Shown here: positions 1 through 7,780 of the stretch, piece after piece | Position numbering within the stretch: position 1 is the stretch's first letter | How the letters are laid out: every line of letters starts with the position of its first letter | Source of the DNA: Agriterribacter humi | Lineage (GTDB): Bacteria > Bacteroidota > Bacteroidia > Chitinophagales > Chitinophagaceae | Direction of reading: 5' to 3' | DNA: 64,000 bases | Assembly (NCBI RefSeq): GCF_009192765.1 | Contig: NZ_VOHQ01000002.1 | Span: 186,001-250,000 of the forward strand | The notes under the pieces: model-generated | Databases searched by the model: none | What the model saw: only the letters and a program-made list of their open reading frames with translations | Told to the model about the DNA's origin: nothing | Position numbers and translations under genes: made by a program

Positions 1-522
1 GCCTGCCGTATCCAAATGGTTGCTGGGCTCATCTAATAAAATAAATGCAGACTGATGAATAGCAATGCCCGCAAGAAAAACTTTTGTTTTTTCGCCACCA
101 CTCAGCGTTTCCATTTTCTGGCTTATATCCAAATCCTCCAGCTTCCAGTAGTTCAGGGCTTCCCGGCAGCGTTCTTCAATTGTCCAGTCTTCATCAAGCA
201 AAGCCAGGTTGGCTTCCGTAACATTACCGTTAAGAATTGCTTTTAAAGCGTTAAGCTTATCTTCTACCCGCAGCGCCTGTGCAATGCTCAGATGATTGTA
301 TTGCCCAAAAATTTGAGGAACATAATAAGGTATGGCATCCACTTTTAATAATCCACCAGATGGTTGCCATTCGCCTGCAATGATTTTGAGTAACGTAGAC
401 TTTCCTGTACCATTGTTGCCAACCACGGCAACTTTATTACGATCGCTGACCGTAAAATTAATGTTGTCAAACAACAGGTCTTTGCCGGGATGTATATAAG
501 TGAGATTTTGCAGAATAAGCAT
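1..522 (-). CDS. ABC-F family ATP-binding protein, N-terminal 174 codons (runs off the window)
   Basis: Read leftward from an ATG at 522, this is the first nucleotide-binding domain of a soluble duplicated ABC ATPase of the ABC-F type, a family acting on the ribosome in translation or antibiotic protection. Walker A (GNNGTGKST) lies near residue 34, the signature LSGGEKTK near residue 142 and Walker B with the D-loop (LLDEPSNHLD) at the end of the visible part. No membrane segment is seen. The second ATPase domain and the stop lie outside the window. On the same strand a TATATTTG -7 box sits at 637-644, leaving a 5' leader of about 110 bases. Which ABC-F subgroup it belongs to cannot be told from half a protein. 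Confidence 0.88.
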   Translation of the reverse strand, partial: MLILQNLTYIHPGKDLLFDNINFTVSDRNKVAVVGNNGTGKSTLLKIIAGEWQPSGGLLKVDAIPYYVPQIFGQYNHLSIAQALRVEDKLNALKAILNGNVTEANLALLDEDWTIEERCREALNYWKLEDLDISQKMETLSGGEKTKVFLAGIAIHQSAFILLDEPSNHLDTAG

Positions 523-680
523 AATTTCTTTCTTTAAGCGTGAATAACCACAGCGAACCGCTTTGCGGTCCTGCTATCTGTTTTGTTCGAAAGAAATTAC
601 ATTTTACATTTAATCTGCCTGCTTTGCTGATGGCTGCAAATATACCATTTTTTAAATTTAGGCCCGAAGCGGAACCTCAC

Positions 681-711
681 CCCCGCCCGACTGAACATCG
701 TTCGGGCGGGG
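681..711. repeat. GC-rich hairpin repeat, copy 1
   Basis: A perfect 10-bp stem (CCCCGCCCGA with TCGGGCGGGG) encloses the loop CTGAACATCGT. A near-identical hairpin lies 61 kb away at 61849-61877, between rplB and rpsS, with the same CTGAACAyCGTTCGG core. This is a dispersed palindromic repeat, not a terminator: no T-run follows. Confidence 0.65.
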
Positions 712-910
712 TCTTTCCCTCTCCCCGCAGCGGCGAGGGACGGTGCTTAATGACAATGCCCGTCCGACCGCGCCATCCGGGCGGGCTAAGCATAGGTTCT
801 TCCATTTCAACTATTGAATAAAAGTGAACAAAGCTGTAGCTGACTGCTGATCTGATAGCTGTTAAATCCGGGGTGAATACAAAAGAACCAGGAAGCAAAT
901 AAATACAGAT

Positions 911-1007
911 GGTTCGTTCCTCACCATGACAATACAAGAGTGTACAACGGTTCGTTCCTCACCATGACAATAAGGGTATACCACGGTTCTTACCTCATCA
1001 TGACAAG
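911..1007. repeat. three tandem copies of a 36-38 bp unit
   Basis: Units start at 911, 949 and 985. Copies 1 and 2 share GGTTCGTTCCTCACCATGAC and AATA and then diverge; copy 3 is truncated with changes (TTCTTACCTCATCATGACA). Read on the minus strand the unit begins GTCATGGTGAGGAACGAACC. The array lies just past the phospholipase stop. Confidence 0.7.
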
Positions 1008-1055
1008 TGGAATCCGAAGCCTGTTAACAAACCATACACTACAAACCATAAACGC

Positions 1056-3239
1056 TCATATCCCCATTGCCGGATCACTAATAGCAGGTTTCCCTGTTTC
1101 CACTCTTCCGGCAAACCGGTGCAGGTAGCCGTTACCCGATTGAACAGAAAAATCATACCAATTGCCACTATTGCCAAGCAGCCACTCCTCTTTTTTTGTT
1201 TTTCCGGCTGCAAGCTGAAATGGCTGAGGCACATCATATCCATAGGCATTGTCCACGATATTGATATCAATCACAACGTTATGGGGGTTGCGCATCTTAA
1301 CCAATATGCCGCCTTTTCTATGATTATACTTAAGTGTAATTTCAGGCTCCTGTGCCTCTGTATTACTTGTAAACTTGTGAAAATATCCATTGGTGCCGTA
1401 CACTTCAAGGTCATAAGCGCCATTGTCGTCCAACACATTCCATTCATCGGCCAGCGATTTGCCGGCTTCTACGGTATAACGGCGTGGGATACGTGCTAAA
1501 TGCTTAAGGTCGTACACATGGTATACCGCACCGGCCTTGCCATCATTATCAAATATCAGCCTGATCTTATGTTCCTGCTTCAACGCCTCAAAACGGGTAT
1601 GCAGGCGATAAGGCAGCGCTCTTGAAAAACGACTTCCCTTTTCCTGGTAAAGCGGGGAGGGTGTTTCGGGAGCCACAGCTTTGGGCAGCAATTTTGAAGC
1701 TTCGTCGAGGGCTGCATGATTGGCCGTTTCCGGCATTTTGGGAAATGCGGGATTGTTGGGCGTTTCAAAATCAAAGGCTGATAGCAGGTCGCTGCATACA
1801 GCGCGGTGCCAGGGGCTGATTGCCGGAATGGTAACACCAAAACGTTTTTCAATGAACTGCCCTACCGACGTATGATCAGCCACCTGCGAATCTACCCATC
1901 CTCCCTTACTCCATGGTGAAATAATATACATCGGTACACGCGGTCCCAATCCCCACGGGCGTATATTGCCGCTGATGGTATCTCTTTTATCCTGGTACGT
2001 TCGTGTTTTAACCGGGCCTCCTTTGCTCATTTCTTCTGCAAAATAAGGATTCGGAAATTTGGATGTGCCTTTGTCATTGTTGAAATACATCCCCGCCAAA
2101 TCAAGTGTGGACTTACCGGCCAGTGTATTATCTAAATTATAGGAAGGCACAGCAGGCGCCGGCAGGTGATCAAAAAGCCCATCGTTCTCATCAAAGGTTA
2201 AAAAGAAAACGGTTTTGCTCCACACTTCGGGGTTGGAGGTAATAGCGGCTAAAATTTCGTGTGTAAAATCTGCGCCCCGGTACGGACTGGAAGGTGCGCC
2301 GGGATGTTCGGAATCTATTTGTTTGGGTAGTATCCAGCTAACCTCTGGGAGGGTATTGTTTTTTACATCGTTTGCGAGTTGCTGCAGCGACCAGTGCCGC
2401 ATGCCGTTTTCGTAAATGGGTGAACCGGGTTTAGCGGTCCGGAAACTTTCAAAGGCCAGGCAGCCATGCATAGCGCCGCTCCAGTTATCGTTGGGATCCT
2501 GGTAAATGCGCCAGCTAATCCCTGCCTTTTCCAATACATCGGGTATGGTGGGCCACTTCAATGCATTGCCGCGATAGGTATAACCAGGATCGGGCATTTT
2601 ATTATTGACCCAGCAGCGGAGGTTTACCGGTTCTGAATCTTCATCGGTACAATTGATGCCGGCTGCTCTTTTTTCAGGATTGAAATTACTGCCCGACCAG
2701 AATACGATCCGGTTGGGATCTGTACCGGTTGCTACGGAGCAATGATGCGCATCGCAAATGGTGAATGATTCGGCCAATGCATATTGAAACGGAATTTCCT
2801 CCCTTGTATAGTAAGCCATGGAGTAGGGCGTTTTATACATCGGCCAGAAGCCGTACTTTCCCTGGTTCCATGCCGCCTGCATATCCGGGAAGTCGTGCGG
2901 TGTGCCATTGATGAGCGCTGCATTGGAAGTTTTTTTGCTGGCATGATAAGGAGGAATAATTTTCTTTCCATCCGACTGCGAAAATGCCCGTTCCCCGCTT
3001 TCCAGCGGAATAGGAAAACGGTCGCCAAAACCTCTTACGCCACGCATTGTACCAAAATAATGATCGAAGGAGCGGTTTTCCTGCATGAGAATTACGATAT
3101 GTTTTACATCGCGGATTGACCGGCTGGCATTATAAGCTTCTACCGCCAGCGCTTTTTGCAGCCATGTTGACCATATAGCAGTAGCGGCAGTTGCTCCTGC
3201 CGACATTTTAATGAATTTTCTCCTGTTAAGATTGGACAT
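1056..3239 (-). CDS. phosphocholine-specific phospholipase C, Tat-exported
   Basis: A 727-residue enzyme of the bacterial phosphoesterase (PlcN/PlcH, AcpA-like) family, expected to hydrolyse phosphatidylcholine or similar lipids outside the cytoplasm. The N-terminus carries a twin-arginine signal (NRRKFIK, residues 5-11) followed by a hydrophobic Ala-rich stretch. The catalytic domain starts with the typical IVILMQENRSFDHYFGTMRGVRGFGD segment near residue 48 (quoted in part: MQENRSFDHYFG), continues with an HHCSVATGTDPNR block near 166, and ends with FFLTFDENDGLFDH near 345. Two tandem C-terminal beta domains (about 560-640 and 645-720) match the DUF756 arrangement of this family. Full length, no frameshift. 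It stands alone, followed by repeats, so substrate and regulation are not indicated by neighbours. Confidence 0.92.
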   Translation of the reverse strand: MSNLNRRKFIKMSAGATAATAIWSTWLQKALAVEAYNASRSIRDVKHIVILMQENRSFDHYFGTMRGVRGFGDRFPIPLESGERAFSQSDGKKIIPPYHASKKTSNAALINGTPHDFPDMQAAWNQGKYGFWPMYKTPYSMAYYTREEIPFQYALAESFTICDAHHCSVATGTDPNRIVFWSGSNFNPEKRAAGINCTDEDSEPVNLRCWVNNKMPDPGYTYRGNALKWPTIPDVLEKAGISWRIYQDPNDNWSGAMHGCLAFESFRTAKPGSPIYENGMRHWSLQQLANDVKNNTLPEVSWILPKQIDSEHPGAPSSPYRGADFTHEILAAITSNPEVWSKTVFFLTFDENDGLFDHLPAPAVPSYNLDNTLAGKSTLDLAGMYFNNDKGTSKFPNPYFAEEMSKGGPVKTRTYQDKRDTISGNIRPWGLGPRVPMYIISPWSKGGWVDSQVADHTSVGQFIEKRFGVTIPAISPWHRAVCSDLLSAFDFETPNNPAFPKMPETANHAALDEASKLLPKAVAPETPSPLYQEKGSRFSRALPYRLHTRFEALKQEHKIRLIFDNDGKAGAVYHVYDLKHLARIPRRYTVEAGKSLADEWNVLDDNGAYDLEVYGTNGYFHKFTSNTEAQEPEITLKYNHRKGGILVKMRNPHNVVIDINIVDNAYGYDVPQPFQLAAGKTKKEEWLLGNSGNWYDFSVQSGNGYLHRFAGRVETGKPAISDPAMGI

Positions 3240-3306
3240 GAATAAGTGATTAGTTGATTAGAACAGAACTGAAAACTACAAATTATATATGAACCTGTGT
3301 TTTGTA

Positions 3307-3469
3307 TTCGCCCCGCCGGGGTCTTCACCGGGTGGATAAGAAGTGCTAAGGTGACCCCGGCGAAATAGGATAAGTTATTTATACCGCGTAAATTATTGAG
3401 GCTGCTTATTCTTATCGCCAGGGTTTCATAGCTCTGCACATGCCTTTTGATGAAAACCCCGGCGCGAAT
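3307..3469. repeat. two adjacent imperfect palindromes
   Basis: Positions 3307-3366 form an inverted pair, TTCGCC..GGGGTC against GACCCCGGCGAA. Positions 3415-3469 form a second one, GCCAGGGTTTCAT against ATGAAAACCCCGGCGCG. The second resembles 10994-11050; the GGGGTCTTCA of the first recurs at 30862 and in the 33556-33673 element. Intergenic, untranslated. Confidence 0.6.
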
Positions 3470-3504
3470 TATCAAACTATAAATCTTTAAAAAATAAATT
3501 TTGT

Positions 3505-4029
3505 TTAGTTGCTGTACAATAGTAATTCTTTATTAGTCCCCGGGTAGCAAATTTTCCTGGTAAATTTGAGTCCTGTTTTTTCTAAGAGCCGGATTGATTT
3601 TGCATTGTCAGTTGCGGTTATTGCTTCGATAGTTGAAATATGTAATTGCTGTTTTGCGTAATCCATAGTAGCGCCCGCTATTTCCGTAGCATAGCCATTG
3701 CCATGATAGCCGGGGAGGAAAGCAAATCCTATATCCGGGTTGTCCAAAAAATCCCGGTTAATAATGCCGCACATTCCAATGGCTTTGTTATCATTTTTCA
3801 GTTCCACCAGCCATATTCCATAACCATTTTCTATATAACTTTTTAATGGACCATCTTCAAGATACCGCTTTGCCTGCTCTTCTGTTTTTACGTTTCTGTC
3901 TCCAATGAACTGCAGCCATGCCGGGCTGTTCAGCAATTCAATAATGAATGCGGTATCGCGGATTATAAATTCCCTGAGCCTTAGTCTGCCGGTTTCTAAA
4001 TATATTTCAATATTGCTATAGCTGAGCAA
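3505..4029 (-). CDS. GNAT family N-acetyltransferase (RimJ/RimL type)
   Basis: A 174-residue acetyltransferase that would move an acetyl group from acetyl-CoA to an amine. The start matches the RimJ/RimL-like opening (ETGRLRLREF, residues 12-21). The acetyl-CoA-binding region has FLPGYHGNGYATEIA near residues 104-118, a variant of the usual R/Q-x-x-G-x-G/A loop with H-G-N-G. Near the C-terminus, ATDNAKSIRLLEKTGLKF is the standard N-x-x-S-x-x-L-x-x-K-x-G-F block. Length is normal. It is separated by about 80 bases from the DinB gene on the same strand, so the two may be co-transcribed. The substrate is unknown; small molecules and protein N-termini are both possible. Confidence 0.85.
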   Translation of the reverse strand: MLSYSNIEIYLETGRLRLREFIIRDTAFIIELLNSPAWLQFIGDRNVKTEEQAKRYLEDGPLKSYIENGYGIWLVELKNDNKAIGMCGIINRDFLDNPDIGFAFLPGYHGNGYATEIAGATMDYAKQQLHISTIEAITATDNAKSIRLLEKTGLKFTRKICYPGTNKELLLYSN

Positions 4030-4108
4030 TGTACTGCTACTTATTGCTCATTGTATTGAAGTGTGATATGTAATAATAAAAAGTATGGCCAACTTCGGCC
4101 TAAGTGTT

Positions 4109-4597
4109 TTATTTGATGCTGTAATCTGTTCTCATTTCTAACTGTAATTTCTTAATTAGCACGATCTGTCCTAAATGATAGTGCGCATGTTCAATTATTC
4201 CATGAAGATTTTTATAGTAGTTGCCGTATTTTTCAGCGGTAAAAGTTTCCCAAAGTTTGTCTTCCGGTAATTGTTCAACCAGGTCCGCAAAGTTTTCAGC
4301 ATCAGCCCAGGTTTTATCCAATAGTTTATTCCAGTCTTCCTGTGATTCGATCGGCGGACAGTCGAAACTAAATTTATCATGCGCCTGGAGCGGTTCTCCT
4401 TTTTGCACTTTCATCACTTCACTTACATAATAATTCATATGGTAAACAAGCGCCGCAATAGTATTGAATGAAAGAACTTTCATAGTTGCCTGCTGCCAGT
4501 CTGTATCAGTGAGGGTTTCTTTAAGATTGACAGAGGTCCAGTTTCCTCCAAAATGGATTTGTCTGAAATGCTTTGCTATTTGCGCTGTTAAAGTCAT
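4109..4597 (-). CDS. DinB-like four-helix-bundle protein
   Basis: A 162-residue cytosolic protein of the DinB/YfiT fold, which holds a metal ion in a triad of histidines. The ligand candidates are His53 in LVYHMNYYV and the C-terminal cluster IIEHAHYHLGQIVLIKK near residues 135-151; H-x-x-x-H spacing before LGQI is a family hallmark. Members act as thiol-dependent transferases or have no known role. Here no partner gene indicates the substrate. The start ATG at 4597 precedes a helical MTLTAQIAKHFRQIHFGG opening typical of this subgroup. Immediately upstream is a complex repeat element (4614-4970), so its promoter would have to lie within or beyond that repeat. Confidence 0.8.
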   Translation of the reverse strand: MTLTAQIAKHFRQIHFGGNWTSVNLKETLTDTDWQQATMKVLSFNTIAALVYHMNYYVSEVMKVQKGEPLQAHDKFSFDCPPIESQEDWNKLLDKTWADAENFADLVEQLPEDKLWETFTAEKYGNYYKNLHGIIEHAHYHLGQIVLIKKLQLEMRTDYSIK

Positions 4598-5005
4598 GTG
4601 CTTAAAAATACATAAAATGCCTGAACCCGGCTAGCGTACATTCAAATTGTCACCTGTTGATGGGGACACCATAGCCGTCAACTTAAGCCCGGAGGGCTTG
4701 AATTTGAATAGCCGTGAGAGAAACTCACGGTAAAAATGTCGAAATTTTTGTTGAACCCTGCAAGGGTTCAATATCAAAAATATTTCATTTGTCCACCGGT
4801 TGCACCGATGGCTATTCAAATTAGACCCCATTCGGGGTATTTTATTGTTCATGTTTCTTAAGTTGACGGCTATGTTGGGGACACCAACCGGGGCGTTCGC
4901 CTTGGGCGGTGTCCTCACCGCCCACATAAAGCAACAATGCGACAATTTGGAATGCAAAATGCCTGAACCCAGAATGGCATTTGTCACCAATGTTATGACC
5001 AGAAC
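4598..5005. other. intergenic region filled by a composite palindromic element
   Basis: No credible gene. A 15-bp direct repeat (AAAATGCCTGAACCC at 4614-4628 and 4956-4970) brackets the region. Inside lie the 205-bp element at 4670-4874 and three further hairpins, including GGGCGGTG-tcct-CACCGCCC at 4904-4923 and GTTGG/CCAAC at 4874-4888. Confidence 0.65.
4670..4874. repeat. 205-bp element with perfect 18-bp terminal inverted repeats
   Basis: CATAGCCGTCAACTTAAG at 4670-4687 is the exact reverse complement of 4857-4874. The inside is a series of small hairpins: CCGTGAG/CTCACGG near 4710, GAACCCTGCAAGGGTTC near 4751, ACCCCATTCGGGGT near 4825. TGGGGACACC flanks it on both sides (4661-4670 and 4876-4885), as a target-site duplication would. 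It encodes no transposase; it looks like a MITE-type non-autonomous element. Confidence 0.75.
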
Positions 5006-5224
5006 TTATTCTTCAAATGCGGGATTATGTTGTGCAATATAAGTGCTTAAGCCTATTTGTGCTGAGGCAAGCTTTTTCATGGTTTCAATGGCTGCACGGC
5101 CGGCGCTGCGATAGGTGTAGGTATATACTTCCTTTCCGTTGAATTGAACCGCAATAAAATCAGTTCCTGAGCGGTATGCAGTAACACCCGACTTTTTGCC
5201 GCTCTTGCTTGAATATGGAGTCAT
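5006..5224 (-). CDS. small KTSC-like domain protein
   Basis: A 72-residue protein of unknown function. The middle (YRSGTDFIAVQFNGKEVYTYTYRSAGRA, residues 17-44) reads as three short beta strands with the pattern 'L-x-V-x-F-x-x-G-x-x-Y-x-Y' and is followed by an amphipathic helix (ETMKKLASAQIGLSTYIAQ), which resembles the small KTSC domain, named for its usual KTSC motif; that motif itself is absent here. The N-terminus is Ser/Lys-rich and polar. It has no signal peptide. It lies 112 bases downstream of the TPR lipoprotein gene on the same strand but their functions need not be linked. The similarity is by eye only and the call is tentative. Confidence 0.6.
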   Translation of the reverse strand: MTPYSSKSGKKSGVTAYRSGTDFIAVQFNGKEVYTYTYRSAGRAAIETMKKLASAQIGLSTYIAQHNPAFEE

Positions 5225-5336
5225 TTGAATAGTACATTAAGAATTAAAATAAACAATACTAAGCAAATGAAATGTTCAATTTCGATGCCATATAATAAAG
5301 CGCTTATTTCCATTCATGCAAACCAGGATGAATGGA

Positions 5337-7040
5337 TTAAAGATGCGGGTACTTTTTTAAGAACTGGTTTATTGCAGTTAGTTTCGGTCTTTGGGAATTA
5401 CTCCGGCTGGCAATCTTTACTATTTGCCTGTAGTAAACAGCGGCTTTTTCAGCGTCTCCGGTTTTTTCGGCTGCTAAACCAGCGCCATACAGTCCGTTAA
5501 AGCGATTAGGATGTTTTTTAAGATTTGCTTCATAGGCTTCCAGCGCTTTCTCCGGTTTGTTCATCAACAAAAGCATATCTCCCAATAATTCCCTGGCCGG
5601 AATTACTGCACCCGGTGTTACAGGATGTTTTTCAGTTTTATCTTCCAGTGCCGCGGCTTCATTCATGAGTACCAGAGCTTCCGGCTCATTTCCTTCTTTA
5701 CATGCAATCCATGCTGCCGAGGCTTTAATTTGTATTTGCAACTGGTTGGCATTATAGTTATCCTGTTGCGCAGCCAGTGTATCATACAGCAGATTGAGTT
5801 GCTGTAATTCGGACCTGGCAGCAGCTATTTTGCCAGTATGAACAGCACCCATCAGTCTTGTAAAATGAATATTGGCTTTCTGCCATGGAAAATTTTTCCA
5901 GGGAAAGTTTATGGGATGAATTTGCAGGTTGACCGCTTCTTCCCAATTTCTATTTTCAAATAAAAACCTTGAAGGAATGGCAGCAAAGGCATAGGCCACT
6001 TTAAAATTAACAGGAAAAACAGTATCGATTGTTTTAAGATAATCCCATTGTTTTTTGGCAAGATCATTTTCTCCTGTTTGCAGGTAGGCGTAAACAAGGT
6101 AGTCCATGCCATGGAGTTCCTCATCCCAATGTCCTTTTATACCGGATTCTTCTGCATAGCATTTGGCGGCAGCAACAGAAGCCAGGTTTGATTGTATGCA
6201 TTCGTCCCAAAGTCCCAGCATGGTAAAAGTGTGCGAAGGCATATGCAGGGCATGTGCAGAAGATGGAGCAATGGATGCATATTTTCGTGCTACAGGCAAG
6301 GCCGATGTTGCAAGTTCAGGGTAATCGTAGGTGTGAATGATATAATGGGCAATGCCTGGATGGCTGGGTTCATTTGGATACAGGGTGTTAAGGATAGTCC
6401 CTGCTTTTATTTGATTTTTGAATGATTTATCGGCAGGGTCAGCGGCGGCATCAAGCGCTAAAGCATAAAAGACAGCCGCTTCTTTATCGCCTTGAAATGC
6501 TTTATATAGTTTTTCCATGGATCTTTCAAAATTGGTACTCCTGGTTTTGTGATCCACTTTTTCCCAATCCTTGTAAAAAGATGCAAGCGCCTCAATATAA
6601 GCGGCCTCCCTTGTTGTTTTTTGTTGGATGGAACCTGCGATTTCAATTGCATTCGCTCCTTTTTTAAGTTCAGGCGCAGATGGGGGAGTCCACAACGGGT
6701 GATAGTTGCACATTGCTACGCCCCAGTAGGCCATTGCACAACCCGGTTCTTTATCAATGATTCCTGCAAAAACTTTTTCAGCCTCGTCATATTCAAATGA
6801 GTGCAGCAACGCTATACCCAGGTTAAAATCCTTTTTAATATTTTCATTGCCGGAAAACGCAAACTCAACCAGTCCAAACTGTTTGCCAGGCTGTCCGCAG
6901 GAAATAACCGCTCCTCTTTTAAGATTTAATTCGTTGATTGCATTCTTTGAAGGTATCGTGTTACTTTCCCTGCACGACAGGAAAATCATGTGGAACAAAA
7001 TGAAAAAAGGGAAACATGCTTTAAACAATAGCTTTTTCAT
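5337..7040 (-). CDS. TPR-repeat lipoprotein
   Basis: A 567-residue secreted protein. The first 23 residues form a lipoprotein signal ending FLSC, so Cys23 would be lipidated and the protein anchored to a membrane, probably facing the periplasm. The rest is helical with tetratricopeptide-like units: one near 70-115 (LGIALLHSFEYDEAEKVFAG then CAMAYWGVAMCNYHPLW), others through the centre, and a well-formed pair at the C-terminus (PARELLGDMLLLMNKPEKAL, RFNGLYGAGLAAEKTGDAEKA). The block GIAHYIIHTYDYPELA near 225 and the Ala/His-rich ALHMPSHTFTMLGLW near 262 are characteristic of a conserved but uncharacterised family. TPR proteins serve as scaffolds; no partner is evident here. Confidence 0.82.
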   Translation of the reverse strand: MKKLLFKACFPFFILFHMIFLSCRESNTIPSKNAINELNLKRGAVISCGQPGKQFGLVEFAFSGNENIKKDFNLGIALLHSFEYDEAEKVFAGIIDKEPGCAMAYWGVAMCNYHPLWTPPSAPELKKGANAIEIAGSIQQKTTREAAYIEALASFYKDWEKVDHKTRSTNFERSMEKLYKAFQGDKEAAVFYALALDAAADPADKSFKNQIKAGTILNTLYPNEPSHPGIAHYIIHTYDYPELATSALPVARKYASIAPSSAHALHMPSHTFTMLGLWDECIQSNLASVAAAKCYAEESGIKGHWDEELHGMDYLVYAYLQTGENDLAKKQWDYLKTIDTVFPVNFKVAYAFAAIPSRFLFENRNWEEAVNLQIHPINFPWKNFPWQKANIHFTRLMGAVHTGKIAAARSELQQLNLLYDTLAAQQDNYNANQLQIQIKASAAWIACKEGNEPEALVLMNEAAALEDKTEKHPVTPGAVIPARELLGDMLLLMNKPEKALEAYEANLKKHPNRFNGLYGAGLAAEKTGDAEKAAVYYRQIVKIASRSNSQRPKLTAINQFLKKYPHL

Positions 7041-7271
7041 AACCTGGAATTAATGTTCATAATAATTTATGTACATCTTTAACAGGGAGCAGAGCAAATT
7101 TTCAGAGGTAGGGTGGAGCCCGTTCTGGCATTACCGGTTGGGAAAAGGGATGAATGGCGCATCTGCTGATGCAGCAGGTTAAAGAAACAACGGTTTCTTA
7201 GTAATACCAAGGCAATGCCGAAAGTGCCGGGGTATATTTATGTTTACGCCCCGGTACCAATAAAGAAAAAT

Positions 7272-7631
7272 TTAAGAGAAATCGCGCGGACCTTCACCAA
7301 GCGGCTCCTCATTAGTGGAAATCTGGAACCATTGCACCACATTGGCGGCATCTGCGTACCAGTTAAAATGCACCGGCTTCTCGCTTTGCAAAATATTATA
7401 CATATCTGCAAAGTCAGAAATGTTGGCATATCCCACAACGTATTTGCTTGAAGTGGGCGTTGCGTAGCCAATATCCGTATCATTGGTTATTGTTTCCTGC
7501 ACAAAAAAATAAATTACAATGTGCTGCACAGTACTTGTGGGCGTTTTAGGTACCAGAGAAATCCATCTCCTGTGATAGTTCGCGGCATTGCGCTGCCTGT
7601 TGGTACCAACATAATACGATTTGATTTCCAT
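7272..7631 (-). CDS. hypothetical protein, 119 aa
   Basis: A 119-residue soluble protein that I do not recognise. It is rich in aromatic residues, Thr and Asn, with alternating hydrophobic segments (HIVIYFFVQE at about 38-47, SKYVVGYANISDFADMYNIL at about 61-80) suggesting a compact mixed alpha/beta or beta fold. The C-terminal third contains HFNWYADAANVVQWFQIST and ends in an acidic-polar tail. No signal peptide, membrane helix or known catalytic motif is visible. It lies alone between the TPR lipoprotein and nhaA, all on the minus strand with gaps over 140 bases. Codon use looks like that of its neighbours, which supports it as a real gene. Confidence 0.6.
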   Translation of the reverse strand: MEIKSYYVGTNRQRNAANYHRRWISLVPKTPTSTVQHIVIYFFVQETITNDTDIGYATPTSSKYVVGYANISDFADMYNILQSEKPVHFNWYADAANVVQWFQISTNEEPLGEGPRDFS

Positions 7632-7780
7632 ATTTTTATTTTTAAGCCTTACCTGAATGAATCCGTTAATATGAATATAAATCAGTATTGCAATTTGTTA
7701 CCCTGCAACAGCGGAGAAATTTTCTTCCGGAATTTACTTTATGAGAGACGTTGTAATTTATTTTTAATTCCTGGCTCGTA

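Larger units (their letters stand above)
523..1055. other. intergenic region with promoter box and repeats
   Basis: This gap separates the ABC-F start from the phospholipase stop. It holds a minus-strand -7-like box (637-644), a GC-rich hairpin (681-711) and three tandem copies of a 36-38 bp unit (911-1007). The open frames here have no protein-like composition and overlap the repeats, so no gene is called. Confidence 0.6.

Noticed and set aside
540-937. Open frames on both strands of the ABC-F/phospholipase gap
   Set aside because: They overlap repeats and a promoter box, have biased composition and no protein-like pattern.
4670-4874. Insertion sequence
   Set aside because: Terminal inverted repeats are present but only 205 bp with no transposase, so it is listed as a non-autonomous repeat.
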